A program made the position numbers and the translations under genes. Below the pieces are notes generated by a model. The model made no database searches. It worked only from the letters and a program-made list of their open reading frames with translations, and had not been told where the DNA came from. DNA of 64,000 nt from Stercorarius parasiticus (lineage: Eukaryota > Chordata > Aves > Charadriiformes > Stercorariidae), in the NCBI GenBank assembly GCA_013396915.1, contig VWZL01002223.1:1-64000 (forward strand), given 5' to 3'. Positions 50,001 to 63,099 of the stretch are shown here, in pieces; within the stretch, counting starts at the first letter, position 1; each line of letters begins with the position of its first letter.

Positions 50001-53000
50001 GACTGGATTCTCTATGCACAGCAGTAGGGTAGTTACTTGTAGCCTAGTATTTCCCCCTGGTACGCCTAGGATCCAAAAGACATAGCCACAGTAGAACCAT
50101 TTCACTTAGATATGACAATGCAAGGAAAAATGTTAACAGAGGTTCCTGTTTGTGTGCCTTCAAATACAGACACCAAAGTGCTGACCAACTTGTAAGATGA
50201 AGACAACACTTGGGAATTTGCCTCATAATGATCTTTCAGTGACATATCTGGACAAGGAATCCCAAGCTGGTGCAAGAGGATCACTCATCAGTGCCTTTGC
50301 TCACTGTCTCAGCAAGAAAGCAAATAGAAACACACTGCCAGGGGAGGATCAAGAACATGAAGCAAACCCTGATCTCACTCTATCCCTGGGTGGTGGTTGG
50401 AGCCACTAATGACACATCCCACCAAAACCCACACACAGATTGCTTCCCAGATGTTTCAAGCTTATCTGCAGCATCCAGCAGTTCTCATACAGGTCACTCC
50501 CAAAGGCTCACACACAATCATGTCAAATCTGAAACCCGCATCAAATCTATCATCCTCGACAATAAAAAGCACATTAAAAAGTGAGATTGAAAGCCACAAT
50601 AAATCTATAATTGTAAGGTAAAAAGCCAAGAAGTTGTTAAAATGGAAAAGACTTCTTTTTTTCCTTTTTTTTTTTGACATGACAGCATAATAGCAATGGA
50701 CCAGCATTTTTACTTTGAAGGGCTGTCCCAGCTCAGAAGAAAGTAAATCTTTGTGAACATTTTAATATTAATGAAACAATTCAGCAGCACTCTAAAATAA
50801 GGTATTTTTTTCTCTCATAATCACTGTGCGCACTCTACCCAAACTGTAGCATCTCACATTTGGAAAGTGTTGTCCAAGACAAAAAAACAAATGACAAAAA
50901 ATTGGTGGGTTTCTGACACCTCTGACTACATATCCCTATTCAGGGTAGAAGAAAAGAGATTTTTTTCAGATGTCTCAGAAATGCGTATGGGGAAAGAAAT
51001 CCTGAAAAAGAGGCAGTCTTCCTACAGGTATGTGGAAGTTTTGAAGTCCTTGGTTGAGATATGAGGAAAGAGCTTCTTTTTTGATGATTTCTCAGAGGAA
51101 CAAAGCACTGACTCATTTATTTTAGCTCAATCATTAAGAAATTACTAGATAATAATAAGGTTCCATCTCTTTGACAATGAATCCATTTTCAGACAGGCTA
51201 TTAATTGAAAATGTGCTAAGTATTACTTTCTGGTTTTAATGCATTGTTTTAATGTATTATTATATTAGAATCACTACAAATAATAATATATATGTTAGTT
51301 CAATACAGTAATGTATATAAAATAGAAAACTATTAAAATTAATCCTTTTTTAGCGTGTTCCTAGTTGGAAGCTTTACTGTCAAAGGTGGATCAGACAGAT
51401 TTATAACTGTTCAAATTACAATGAAAGGGAACATGGAGAAATTCCCAAGAAGTGAAATGAAGGTGGCTTCTGGTAAGAGATGACTCTTTAGAAGAACTTC
51501 AGTTTTGTAGGTAGTTATCAAATACTGGTTTACAGCAATGAAAGCAACTCATGGACTCATCCTTACTAGCTGTTGTGTAATACACAGACCATATCCTTGC
51601 AGCCTAAAAAGGATGTGTTTGTAGCAGAGATCTTCAGCTACAAGAAGTAGAGGGGGAGAGGAGAAAGAATATGACAGTTGTTAATAAGTACTTTGCACAA
51701 CCATGAAACGAGGAGACAGAGTAGAAGAAGAAAAAAGGGAGAAGAAATGAGAGAGAATTTTGAAAATAAGAGAAAAGCAGAAAAAATGCCATCCAAAGAC
51801 TACTCAAGAGGGAGACTGCAAAAAAAAACCTTTCACAATTAAGATAATAGATCTTAATTGCAGACAAATAATTCACTAAAATGGAACAGGGGTAGATATC
51901 TACCCATGAGAGACTGACGTGGCAGGCTTACCAAAGCTTCAGTGAAAGGGTGGCTGCCCACGGCAGACGTGCAATGCACACAGACACAGCAAAGTCACAA
52001 GGGAACACCACGTCCCAACGGGCATCATGCTAAATTCATGCAGCGCAGCAGTGGTAGCTGCCCTTAGCAGCTCTCCTCCACTGAAGAGAAGGGTTATGCA
52101 ATCTAAGAGGAATTATTATTATTGCTTTAATTATTATTGGAAGCTAGGAAGAGAATCAGCGAGTTCAATTCCTTGCTCCCATCTCTGAGTCAAAACTGTT
52201 GCCTACTTGCCCACCTATCAACAAGCAGGTATACTTAAATAAAAACAGCCCTTGGTGTGGCTCTGTTGAGCCCTTTCCAAAGGCAATGAAGTTTATTAGA
52301 CTGAGGAGATCCTAGAGAGGACAGACAGGGAAAGAAACCCAGTTTGCATTAGGTTAAAGGGGTATTTTTTCATCAGTCATTTTTATTTCTTGGCAATATT
52401 TGATTTAACATTCTCTTTGACAGAATGCTGCTAAGCTTTGCAGACCCGAAATGGAACTTGCTTTTTTAGTTAAAATTCCAGTAATACCTTGTACCCAGTA
52501 TTGTTAATTTTAGGGATAAATGTTAAATACTCTCAGTTCCTTATTATCACTTATTTCTGCTGCTAATAGAAAGCCCACAGCCAAGTAAATCAAAGTATCC
52601 AGATGGAGGAGAAAAACAATTCACTCAAGAAATGGATTTCAGTTTCAGTTTTCCCAAGAAGCTTTTATAAACATTAAGGAACAGAATGTTTATGAAAAAT
52701 GTCTCGTCAGTGTCCTTTTAAATGCGCCACACATATGGAGCATATACAAAAATATTAGAAAGGAAATTAAGTTCCTGTAGATCCTCCATGTCATCTGGGC
52801 ATTTGGAAGCCACCCATGCCCCAGCTTCAGAGTACTCGGCAATACCTATAAGCCCAGAAAGGATCCATTAAAAGGAAGGTTTCTGTCTGCTGTGTATGGG
52901 AGAGAAGCACATTGAATTGAATATGTTTGGTTTGGGAAATCTGTTTTTGCCTGTTAAGTGGAGCTCTCCTTACACGTTAATACAAAGATGAACCTAATGT

Positions 53001-56000
53001 TCATTGCCTCGTGGTTTTGTGTGTCCCAGGAATACTACTACTACAGTCTACAACTACAAGGCTCCATCTGGCTGCTCAATTAGAGCCCAACGTGACAACT
53101 GATTGTTATGCAAAAACAATTGATTAGATTTTTATGTCCCTCAACAAACTAACTCAATTACAATGAATGTAATTTTTCTTTTCATTTTTTTTCTTTTTGC
53201 TTTATAGTTTATTTTATTGTTTTCCAGTTCTGGCACTGAAGTCTGTGGACTATCAAATGCCCTTGCCAAGAGGAAGCTATAGCATTCTGGGAGCTTGATG
53301 TGCTGTGAAGGGCTTCTGAGCAGCTTCACAGCTACTTTGCCAAAGCACAGTTGATTATGCTGCGTTCAGACAGAATTTTTGAGTAGTCTTGTTAACCCCC
53401 TCTCCAAAACAATTGCAAGATGAATATTAAAAATTAATTTGAGCTACTAACTGTTCATCTGTTCACAACTTGTTAAGTTAGTCCGCTCTTCCACTTTTAA
53501 AGCTCTCCTTTTGAGATGAGGTGAGCCTAACCCTCAGTAGTACCGATCTTCCCCATTTTGCACAGAATAGGAAAAAGGTCCAAGGGAAAGTGGCTAGCAA
53601 GAGCTGAGAACTTTGCAGACTTGTCACACTGAGTATCCAGGCTGCACCACTCCCCCACCCCCCTGCCATCTTCTGGAGGAATTGCTTTCCAGTGAAGTTC
53701 TTCAGATTTCTCTTGATGCCCTGAGAGACAAATTAGGACCTCAGAGCTGGATTTTTCCCAGCCTTATACAGATTCCCAGTGAGCTGAAGGGCAAATAAAG
53801 CTCCTTCTCTCCTGTGTATCCTGTATTTTGGGGGTGATGTCCTTGTGTTTACAGAGATTGGAGACTGCTATACTTTTTTTCCCAATGACCAGGCTGTGTG
53901 TTTAGACAAAAACATCATCAAGAGTGCACTTTACCTGCTCAGGCCATTAAAACTCATCCTAAGTATGGGACAAAGAATCACAAAGAAAGAAGAAAAGACT
54001 ATATTTGTTTATGACCTACTAGAAACATTGCATTTTTCTTAAAACTGGAAACTTCGTTCAGATCCAAAATTCATCTTATCCTGTGTAGTTCAAAGGTATT
54101 TCAACTCAAATCCATTACCATTAAAAAGCAAAAAAGTATACTGGGGTTTTGTCCTCCTTTGTGTTGTACCCCCATCCTTCCAAATGTAAGTCTTCCCTAT
54201 TTTAAAAGAGTTTATGAATATAATTTCTTTATGCAGAAATATGGTAACATCATTTCTCTATACATTAGAAAGCAAATACCTCCTTTTCTTGTAGCCAAAT
54301 GATGCTTTTTGAGGAATTGCTAGGAAAAAGCATTCCAGTCACAGTCTTATATGTATGAAGTACACATGCCCCGACAGCAAGAGGAAAACCTTTCAGCATA
54401 CCAAACCAGTAACATAACCCTCTGCTGCTTCCCCACTTACTGCTCTGTACAAGTCAAGGTCCCTGTACATCAGACATTGCCACGGGGGAAAGGCGGGAAG
54501 ATAGCTGGTTCTCCCCACGCTGCAATTCAATCCTATTGCTCTATAGGCTGGTTTTGGATTCCTTTTCTAGGATTTCCCAGTCACGGTTCCACTAATTGCT
54601 CTTTGCAGTAGAATAAAATGCAGAGCCAGGATGCTCTTCTTTGTTTCAAGGCTATCTTTGACCATCACCATTACTCTGCTCTCTAGAATAAGCAATCCCC
54701 CTTCACCGCGAGCAGCACTCACAAAGCCCAAAGGATGCCTGCCTCTTTGGCCTCCTCACTGAGCTCTCCTGAAATACAACCAGACTTGCCAAGTCCTGCA
54801 GCTCTGTGATTAAACACGACACGATTTCGGGTCGGCACAGGGCCCGCTTTGTTACCTGCTGCTGAAGATTATTGTCTTATTCAAACCCTTGATTCATGGA
54901 TTCATAAGAAAGAGTAATTAATGCACCTGTCTGGATGACGAACAGTTTACCAAAGCATCTAGGAAGGCGGAGAAATTGAAATATTTTTATATTCAACAAT
55001 GAAGTATTTTTCTCAATTAGCATTTTAATATGAAAATGAAGCATTATGGGTTTTTCCAAAAGAAATCATTTCAAATAGCTTTTTTTCTTTGGGGGTGGGA
55101 GGGGGGNAGCAGAGTTAATTTTGCAGGAGACTAAAACCCACTCAATACTTAGCCTTTCACCTGTGAACAAGCATTGCAAAACTGGGACATTGCAGAGGGA
55201 ATCATGGCATCTGAAAAGTTTATATGGACAAACTGACCATAACCTTATTTAAAAGCCAGAATATTCATAAAAAGACAGCTCTCTAAAGAGCTTAACTCTC
55301 AGTTACGCTACAAAAGCACAGCATTCTTACAACAGAGTGGAATAACTACTGTTTCATGCCTGCCTTAAGCGGTAGCACAAGGATGCTGAGTACCAGTACA
55401 TTCTGATTATTATATAGCATGGTTTCTTCTTGCTGTTGTAGATGAGGCTGATATATTAAGCTCCAAGATCTCTTCTACCTAGGCAGTATTATTAGATTTG
55501 TTCCTCTGGGAAGGAGTCCAAAAGGTTTTGGTGTAACATAGGGTTGTTCCAGCTGCACCCCTTTTTTTGCAAGTGACACTTTCATTCTCAGTCACACCAG
55601 CAGGCCTTATTAGCAACATCAGTCTCATCGGCTTTTATTCCCATAGCCCCACAACATCGCCCAGCTGAGAAGCCACAAGCTGGCTTCCCATCTTCTGATG
55701 TCTCCAGAGCTTTAAAGCAGATCTATGCAAACCTACTCGGGGAAAAAAAAAAAGCAACAGCAGCTGAGAATTTAATTTGAGAATTTAAAACATGTAGCAT
55801 AAAGAAGAGCTCAGACTTGGGAACAAAACAGATTTCTCCTGAAGAAACTGAAAAAGCTGGAAAAAAATACTCCCACATTACTAAAAATCAAGCACTCCTT
55901 AGTACATAGCAGCTAAGCCTTCTCCTAGCTGAAGACCACGTGGCTGATGCCTGCAGTCTCAGGATTTAGTCATGAATGAATGTACGCATTTTTTCGCAGT

Positions 56001-56229
56001 AGCAATGGGTGAAAAGAATCAAATCCTCTCTTTTTCTTGTCTGTGTCTTGCACACTTTGGAACACAAGGGAGTCCTTGCTCCAGAAAAGTCATTGGCTTC
56101 CTCCAATGCAGGGGGGGAATTCAGTTGCAGTGGCTAATGCTGGAGGTGTGTAACTACTCTATGTCAGCGAATAAATAGCCCAACAATGAAATGGGCTCAG
56201 GCCTCACATACTTAGGAAAGCTGACACAG
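47061..56229. other. Nine kilobases of non-coding sequence, no gene seen
   Basis: No transposon or exon recognised. 49213-49802 is open on both strands (119 codons plus; 129 and 154 codons minus, in different frames), with no domain in any of them. One undetermined base (n) lies at 55107 inside a G-rich run. A/T tracts are scattered (for example 50662-50676 and 55741-55751). Confidence 0.55.
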
Positions 56230-56640
56230 GGTTATTGCTATTTGGAAGTGCAAATACGCACTACAATATATACCACATGTTAAGGTTCTCAGCAACAACA
56301 TTCTTCAGCTTTAATTATATTGTCAAAGCACCAATTTCACCAAAGGCTATAGGATTAACGCTGCCAGCGTTGCAACCTTTCACAAATAGTAACACCCGTC
56401 AAGCCGGGGCGTTTTGCTGCAGTACACAGTTGAAATTTAATTTCTCCACCATATGAAAAATTGAAATACTTAAGTAATAACATTCAGCAACATCATCTGC
56501 CATCTGATAGTGCACAGAAACCGGGCAATTATGTTTCGCCTCGGGTGGCTAATAGGCCCATTTCAAATTTCAGGCATTATCAGATAATAACACTGCCTGC
56601 ATCTGAGTATGTTATTATAATTATTAACCGTAAAGAAATG
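56230..56640. promoter_or_regulatory. Candidate cis-regulatory block with palindromes
   Basis: Seen: a 15-bp palindrome, AACGCTGCCAGCGTT, at 56357-56371 (7-bp arms around one base). A 13-bp palindrome, ATTATCAGATAAT, at 56576-56588 amounts to two inverted GATA motifs. There is a run of TAATTATT-type cores around 56610-56628, and ATTATG and CCCATTTCAAATTT near 56529 and 56558. Inference: this mix of small perfect palindromes and homeodomain-like motifs, without repeat similarity, is what conserved enhancers often look like. It is the best such candidate in the window, still unproven. Confidence 0.35.
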
Positions 56641-57569
56641 GGGGGGAGGGAGGAAGGATTGTTTTTAATTATTTAATTTTGAAATGCAATAAGATAAGTT
56701 CAGTGTTCCCCATGAGCTAACATTCAGAGAGCGAGTGCTGGCATCACTGCAAATTTAACTCGCTTCAAACTGACTTGTTTTCGGATTCATAAAACCTTAT
56801 CATTGCTATTTGGAATAAGCATGTCTCAGAGCAGTGAGACTTGCCTAGAAACATTACATGGGAATAAAAATGGTAACGGCAACAGAAACTCTGAGGAATC
56901 TTCCACTAGAAGCCAGTTTATTTCTGGTATTATACTTAAAAACTGTGGTCAGTGTTTAAGATCAATTACTATATTTTAATTATTTAGCTTTCAAACTCTT
57001 CTTAGGATGTGGATTTTCAGATTTGGGATGAAACAGAACCTGGATGAAATACCCTTCACACATTTATAAATGCCAAAATTTAGGGCCACAAATGTGTAGA
57101 AGTTTAAAAAGTGGAGAAATGGCTTTTGGAAATAGGGGCCTTTTGTCACAGTTGCACTGAAGACCAGCAGTTTGCTTTTGTGGCCTGGGTGAAAACACAT
57201 AAAGGCAACATATAGCTATATTTTAACCAATTTCACAATCCCCATTTCTGTACCCATAGCAAAAACGACAACACCAAGGTGAAATACAGCAGTAGGCTTT
57301 CTAGATTTACAAACGCTTCAGTGCATGGAAAGAATATTGACCATATTCCTTCCTATAGAAAGGAATAGAAAATTCAGTAGGTACATAAAATTTAATAAAT
57401 AAAATTATGTAGTGAAGAAATTAATATTAAGCTTTGTAAGGGTCTCCACATCTCTCTGCTTGCTGTGATTCTGTGATGTTGGTATTTTTCAAAGCTCAAG
57501 GCTCAGAGGTAGCATGCAAAGTGCTTTTAATAGTTGCTTTATAAATAGTCATTTTCTATCATTCTGTAG
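56641..57569. other. Non-coding unique sequence, nothing seen
   Basis: It starts with a G-rich run (GGGGGGGAGGGAGGAAGG). No exon or transposon recognised. Confidence 0.45.
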
Positions 57570-57591
57570 GAAGAGCTTCAGAAATAGCGAG
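57570..57591 (+). other. Possible 22-nt micro-exon
   Basis: TTTTCTATCATTCTGTAG ends at 57569, a fair acceptor, and AGCGAG followed by GTGAGT at 57592-57597 is close to a perfect donor. The 22 nt between are open in two of three frames. Real micro-exons have this layout, but such pairs also arise by chance in tens of kilobases. Confidence 0.15.
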
Positions 57592-59193
57592 GTGAGTTTA
57601 CACTTTTGGCCCAAACACAAGATGGCATAAAAAGGCTAACTAATTATTTAAATGCTTTTCATTATTTCATGGGAGACTGCTCTTTCCAATTCTCAAAGAT
57701 CATTTAGTGCACAAAAGGACTATCATGCATGAGAGTTGAGTGCTGTGTAAAAAACACGCTTAACAGAGTTACACAAAAAACAGAGAAGAAGTAAAGGCAG
57801 TTTAAAACAAGTATTTGTCTAATCACCTGGAAGCAAACAATTCTCCATTTGAGTAGCCATTAGGACTCACATCAAGCTGCCAGCATCATGCCTGCTCCAG
57901 TCCCATCGGCTTCCCAACCTCCATATGAGCCACTTCACAAGCAAACTTCATGCCTCTTCCACCATCGTACATCCGTGCCTGTGAATGTGCTGCAATTAAC
58001 TGCGTTTTTCTGAAAAATAATGGAGAACTTAAGAATTTAGTTTTCATGGGTGCCATTTCTGCTATGAATGTTGCACTTACCTGATGAGAGATATTTGACA
58101 ATTAGAAAAGCAAGAAAAACCCGCTGCCCTCTGCAGTGTTAGAGGGTGGCTGTGAATGAAGATGCATTTCAGGGGACTCACGGCAATGGACAGCCAGGCA
58201 TTGCTCCTTCAGATCACTCCAAAGCAGAGTTCTACCTCCTTAAAGGTTACTTCGCTGGCTAAACACAGCACTTCACATTTTTCCATTAACTAATCTTAAC
58301 TATACATGTGGATTTAGTTGTAAGGGACAAGGGGAATAGATTGCAAGAAGGTCTCCAACTCAGCAGCAGCCGGTTTGATGAAGAACAGGTCTCCCTTCGG
58401 AACCTTCACGAGCTTTCACAAAACAGCCTCGCCAGCACTCGCGTAGCTGGTGCCAGCGTTTTGCAGCTCCTCTGCTCCTGTGCTCCAGAAAACGGGGCGG
58501 TCTTCTCCAATGCTTCTCTCCTGAGCTGCCTGCAAAAGATTTCGCAATCTGGCCAGCCCAACCTGTGCAGCCACATCATGTGCAAAGCGAGGCACTCGGT
58601 AAAGGGGAGGATTGGTTCTCCCACACGTTGACAGGGAACTAGGCATCCAACATATGCTTCATTTAGGCTTATAAAAACTGAGAACACTGGCAACAGACAG
58701 ATAAAGCTAAGCTGAAAAACATACTGAATTGTAGTTTCCAGCATCAGAGTGCTGAGACTGCAACCGCCTGGCTTCCCCAGGTCTGCGCAGGAAGGGCTCG
58801 TGCAAAGCAATCCTGCCCCTGACACGGCACCTGAGAGTATATTAGTGATATGTTTGTGGTTAGGTGTTGACTTTATGGCTTTTAACTACATGGGAATTTT
58901 TTGCAAAGGTATTTTTTCAGGGCCTCACCATGTGGTTTTTCAGTATGACATATGTAGCTCTTTAATGCTTCAGCCTTTCATTGCCACACAAGAGGTAAGT
59001 GGAAAGGCTCTAGAAATTCTCCATTACTGCAAAGCACTGCAGCTCAGCAAACATTATTTTTTTTGCAGTACGTTATTGATAGGGTTTTTAGCAAATTCTG
59101 AATGGCAGTTTATTTGCCAGTTTGCAAACACTCCATATATTAAGATATTCAATTTGATTTGCTCTCAAATAGAAGTAAATCACATCACATCTT
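57592..59193. other. Non-coding sequence with a CpG-containing pocket
   Basis: 58310-58640 is G+C- and CpG-richer than its surroundings. It is open for 107 codons plus (58308-58631) and 139 codons minus (58825-58406), with no recognised domain. A GTAAAG after CACTCG near 58599 could act as a donor, but no good acceptor precedes it. The rest is featureless. Confidence 0.4.
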
Positions 59194-59209
59194 AAAAAAA
59201 AAAAAAAAA
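59194..59209. repeat. A16 tract
   Basis: An uninterrupted run of 16 A, with no recognisable retroelement directly upstream. Confidence 0.9.
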
Positions 59210-59265
59210 GTGGAAATAAAACTATTTACTCTAGTGAAACAAATCTCTTGAGCTGTGGAAATCTT

Positions 59266-59305
59266 CCTCTCCCTCTCTCTCTCTCTCTCACCCCCCTCCT
59301 CCCTG
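59266..59305. repeat. CT microsatellite / polypyrimidine tract
   Basis: About ten consecutive CT units, followed by a C-rich stretch; a pure pyrimidine run apart from one A at 59290. Confidence 0.9.
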
Positions 59306-59846
59306 ATATTTTGAAATGGCACTGGCCCAAGACACAGTAATCCAGTTTGTTCAGTGACCAAACACTCTCTCATGCCTGGAGGATCAACTCGAGATGCCAC
59401 ACAGCCAGAATCAATTCGTGAAGCTGACATCCAAGCGTCCTCTGAAGGCTGCAGTACCTGGGGTGCCTGAAATGCCATTATCTCTCCCTGTAAGTGGTGA
59501 ATCTCAAGAGGTGGAATCGCTTTTTCCCTGGCCTGTTTTCAATGGCAACATGTCAGGTTTTAATTGCCTAAAAGGGTCTTAAATTTAAAATGCTTTTTCC
59601 CAGGTTCTGGGATAATTTAAGTCCTTGACTAGTTCATTAAAAGGCCATTTGCAATGAGGCCGCCTGGTGCATCTCTCACTTAGCACGCTCAGCCGAGCTA
59701 GGAATAGAAGTAAATAAACAGCATCCGCTCCGCCTGACACCAAGCGCAAGCGTTTGTGGGCGCCCGCAGCAGTGGTGGAGGGACAGGAATGGGTGCATTG
59801 TGGCTAAAGGGCTCGGTTCTTTCTTGAACAAATATATATATAAGGT
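59306..59846. other. Non-coding sequence with a small GC-rich patch
   Basis: 59680-59780 carries several CpGs (CTCCGCCTGACACCAAGCGC, TGGGCGCCCGCAGC) in otherwise AT-rich DNA. It is too small for a CpG island. No exon recognised. Confidence 0.4.
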
Positions 59847-59910
59847 AAAATCCTGGCTTTAGTGAAGTCAGTGGCAAAATTCCCAAAGCTTCCAATAGGA
59901 CCAGATTTTT
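59847..59910. repeat. Ancient palindromic interspersed repeat
   Basis: The two halves are imperfect inverted copies. The left arm is AAAATCCTGG..AGTGAAGTCAGTGG (59847-59874); the right arm is CCAAAGCTTCC..GGACCAGATTTT (59883-59909). The pattern resembles a very common amniote repeat motif of the type 'AAATCCTGG..CATTGAAGTCAATGG..' followed by its own complement. I know that motif from turtle, crocodilian and bird DNA but cannot name its family with certainty. Confidence 0.5.
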
Positions 59911-60506
59911 CTCTCAATTAGTTCCAGAGGGTTCCTACAGGGTGGAGTCTTTGAAGGGGCAGTGTAAATAGAGAGCTGATCTGTAAGGGTCCGATGTAAC
60001 TCATTGGAAAACATAAACCAAACAGAGCAACAACATGTAGTAGATGTATGCTTTGGCTAGATGCCTTCCTCAGTGTTTTGCATTTTCACCTTGTGTCCTG
60101 TTTGTGTCTGTGTATTACTTTGAAATGATACAGTATTGGATTAGGTACAGTAGTGGATTAAAGGAGCATTCAGGAGATCAGTAAAAAATCGGTTTCTTGA
60201 TGAATGGAAATGGCCCTCTAATAAAAATGGAAAAGGTACATTCTCAAGGCATTTGGAACTGACTTTTAGAGAGCGAGGTAATTAAGAGAGAGGTAGCGAT
60301 CGCCTCTTCTACAGGTTCTGCTTTCTATACAAGATTCATCTAAGAACCTAATATTTTTAAATGATCAATATTTTGTATCAATATTTTCTAAAGTTTTGGA
60401 AAAAGTAGTTATGAACATATCATTAGAAAAAATCTCAATTCCCATCTAATGACTATATATATGTATAGGTGTAGTTGGTACTCATAGACACTGCACTCGC
60501 TATTCA
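59911..60506. other. Non-coding unique sequence, nothing seen
   Basis: No exon or transposon recognised between the palindromic repeat and the TA/CA microsatellite. Confidence 0.45.
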
Positions 60507-60537
60507 AATATATATATTAATATATATACACACACAG
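60507..60537. repeat. TA/CA microsatellite
   Basis: AATATATATATTAATATATA passes into CACACACA. It is a compound dinucleotide repeat. A shorter TATATATATG patch lies near 60454-60463. Confidence 0.9.
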
Positions 60538-63099
60538 CAGTAATGAGACCCATAATGCAGCCACCCATATCATTCTTACACTAATGCATATGTTGTGCAT
60601 ACTTACCTCCTGAATGTTGGAGACCCTGATCACAGATGTTTCACCAACCAAGACTGCTTGCAAAATTCCAATTATTTATGTCAACCACTTATTTAGTAAC
60701 TATGCTTGGTACTTACATAATCTTTTTTGGGTAACTGATACCTTCTGGATGCTGAGAGGTTTTCCTTTACAGAAAGGCCATACATTTGTGGTACCACAGT
60801 TTCTTGCCACAAGCCTGGCACTATACAGTGCTGAAAAGTTTTGCTCTGCAGTGCAGCCTAGTCTATACTGTACAAATGCTAGATGCTGCTGATAACTCTA
60901 ATGAATTTTTCAAGTATTTGAATTTTGGCCCTTAGGTAACTGGAAAGTGAAATCTAGGTGCAAGCTGCAGTTTACCAGAAGGGTTCAGTGATGAAGCACA
61001 ACCATTCATTTCCAAAAGCCTAGGTATTTATATTTTCCTGATACATTTCTTTCCATCACAGTTTAAGTTAAGAAGTCTGTTTAGGTTCTTTTCACACATT
61101 TGCCAAGGAGACTGCAATAGGATGTGTGTCCTTTTAAACTGTTTCATTTTTTTTTAAATCTGTCTCCTTCCTTCCCCCCACCTTTTGAAAACTTTCTCCA
61201 CCTTGGAAAGCATGTTCAACAAAAGCAGTCTCTTTCTGCTTTCTTTTTTCTTTAACAGGTTAAGTTCTCCTGGTTTTCGTTTTCTTGCTTTTTACTGCCA
61301 CTTTACTGTACAACAAAACAGTGAGAAAATGATCCATCTCTGTAAAGGTTGTTTGTTATTAAACTTAATACCTATTTGAGCTGCTGCTTCTTTTTCTTGA
61401 AGGCTCATGTTTGTCTTTAATTAAAAAGAAAGGATGTGCATGATGCATAGCTAGCTCCCTGTAATCTTTACTGTCCATTCAGATATAAATGTTTTTTCTT
61501 GTTCATTCAGACACTAAATCAATGCAACAAATCCGAAGGTCTACTGCAGTGTTCGTTTGTGGGATTTTTGTTTTGTTTTCTTTAAAGAAAGTGTCAAAAA
61601 AAGTGATATTAAGATATCTGGGCCTCAAGACTTTAATATTTAAAACACAGAGGATAGCAGGGCAACATCCGTTCTAGGCAATTCAGGATGTTTTGCAATG
61701 CAATGCAAACATCTACATTAGGAAAGCACCAAACTCGAAGAGTTAAATACTAAAAGTGGGATTACTTGAAGCTGACCCTACCTTCCCCCCAGTGAAGGCA
61801 ACACTGATACACCCAGAGGATTAGCAGCCTTAATACAGGCTAAGTGTATCCATGTCTGACTAGCTCCTCTTTCACGCTATGCTTCAGTCCATATTCCCAA
61901 TCAGTTCAATTTACCATTGCATTCTTTTTTTCAGACGTGAGCTGGACCATAACTTACAGCCTCCTTTCTCCCCAAGAAAATTACAATCCTCTTGGAGACA
62001 ATGCCTTTTCTGCTTTGGTTTTAAAATTTTCCAGTTAGATTTGTAATACAAGATGAAATTACATTTCTGTATCTTCTCCTGCTGGCTCTCCCAGCTTTCC
62101 TGCTCTGCAGCTTTACATGCTAAACTCACAGCATTTCTTTTTAAGCAGGGTCTTGCTAATCTCCTCCATTCAGTCCTGTCATGTTCGGCCCCTCAGGGTA
62201 GATCACATTGGAATAGGGAAGAGGGGGGATCTGGTAAGTCGTGAACAGAAGACATTTTGCACGTTTGCCTACTTTCTCTTTTTAAAAATATTTTCTTCAG
62301 ATTGCTAATGTCTTCTTCATATTGCAAGTATCTTTTGTGTCAGAGTCATTTATGAAATCCCTGTTGAAGAATTCTATCTTGAAAATTAGCCAGCTGGGAC
62401 TAGAATAGTTAGGAAATAATATCATTACAATGCAGTAATGTGTTAATAGTGCCGTTATAGCTTTGTAATTCCTACTGTTCTCATATCCCTGTCCTGCTAT
62501 ATGCTGATTTTTCCTCGCACTAAAGGAATTGCTATAGCAACATACCTTCAAACACGTATGATTAATATTTTATATGCCCATGACTGACTAGATATTTGTT
62601 CTAGACATAGCATATTGAAAAACAAGATGGAGTACCTGCCATGAATTCATAGAACAGAAACTGATTTATACTGGGAGAAAAATAAATCATAAATTGAATA
62701 AGAACAAGAGAAAATACAATTTCATAGATTCAGAATACAGGCAAGTTGATAAAATATACTGCAATGCTTTGACCTCTCTGGTATATCAATGTTAGTCTAA
62801 AAAACCCATAATATCACAAGCCATTTTAGTATTATATTAAAAAAATGTTATTTTTTCCGCATAGGAAAACAACTGCATCGCTTTTTTCTACCTGTGGACA
62901 GATGCCTCAACCTAGCAGCCGGATTCTTCCTTAGACGCCAGGGAAGATAAGGATATCTCAGTTTGGAAAACCAAAAATTGGTCACATTTTGCAAATTTAA
63001 CCTCACACACACCTTCAGGCCTACAATCAAGAAGCTGTAAACATTTGTGCTCCCTCTTAACTTCAGCTCCGCTTGGTATCATTCAGGATTTCACGTAAC
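60538..63099. other. Non-coding unique sequence, nothing seen
   Basis: AT-rich, with several T-tracts (for example 61147-61155 and 61924-61931). No exon or transposon recognised. Confidence 0.5.

Noticed and set aside
57463..57480. GTGATTCTGTGATG, similar to a CR1 tail
   Set aside because: No CR1 3' UTR sequence precedes it; the match is too short.
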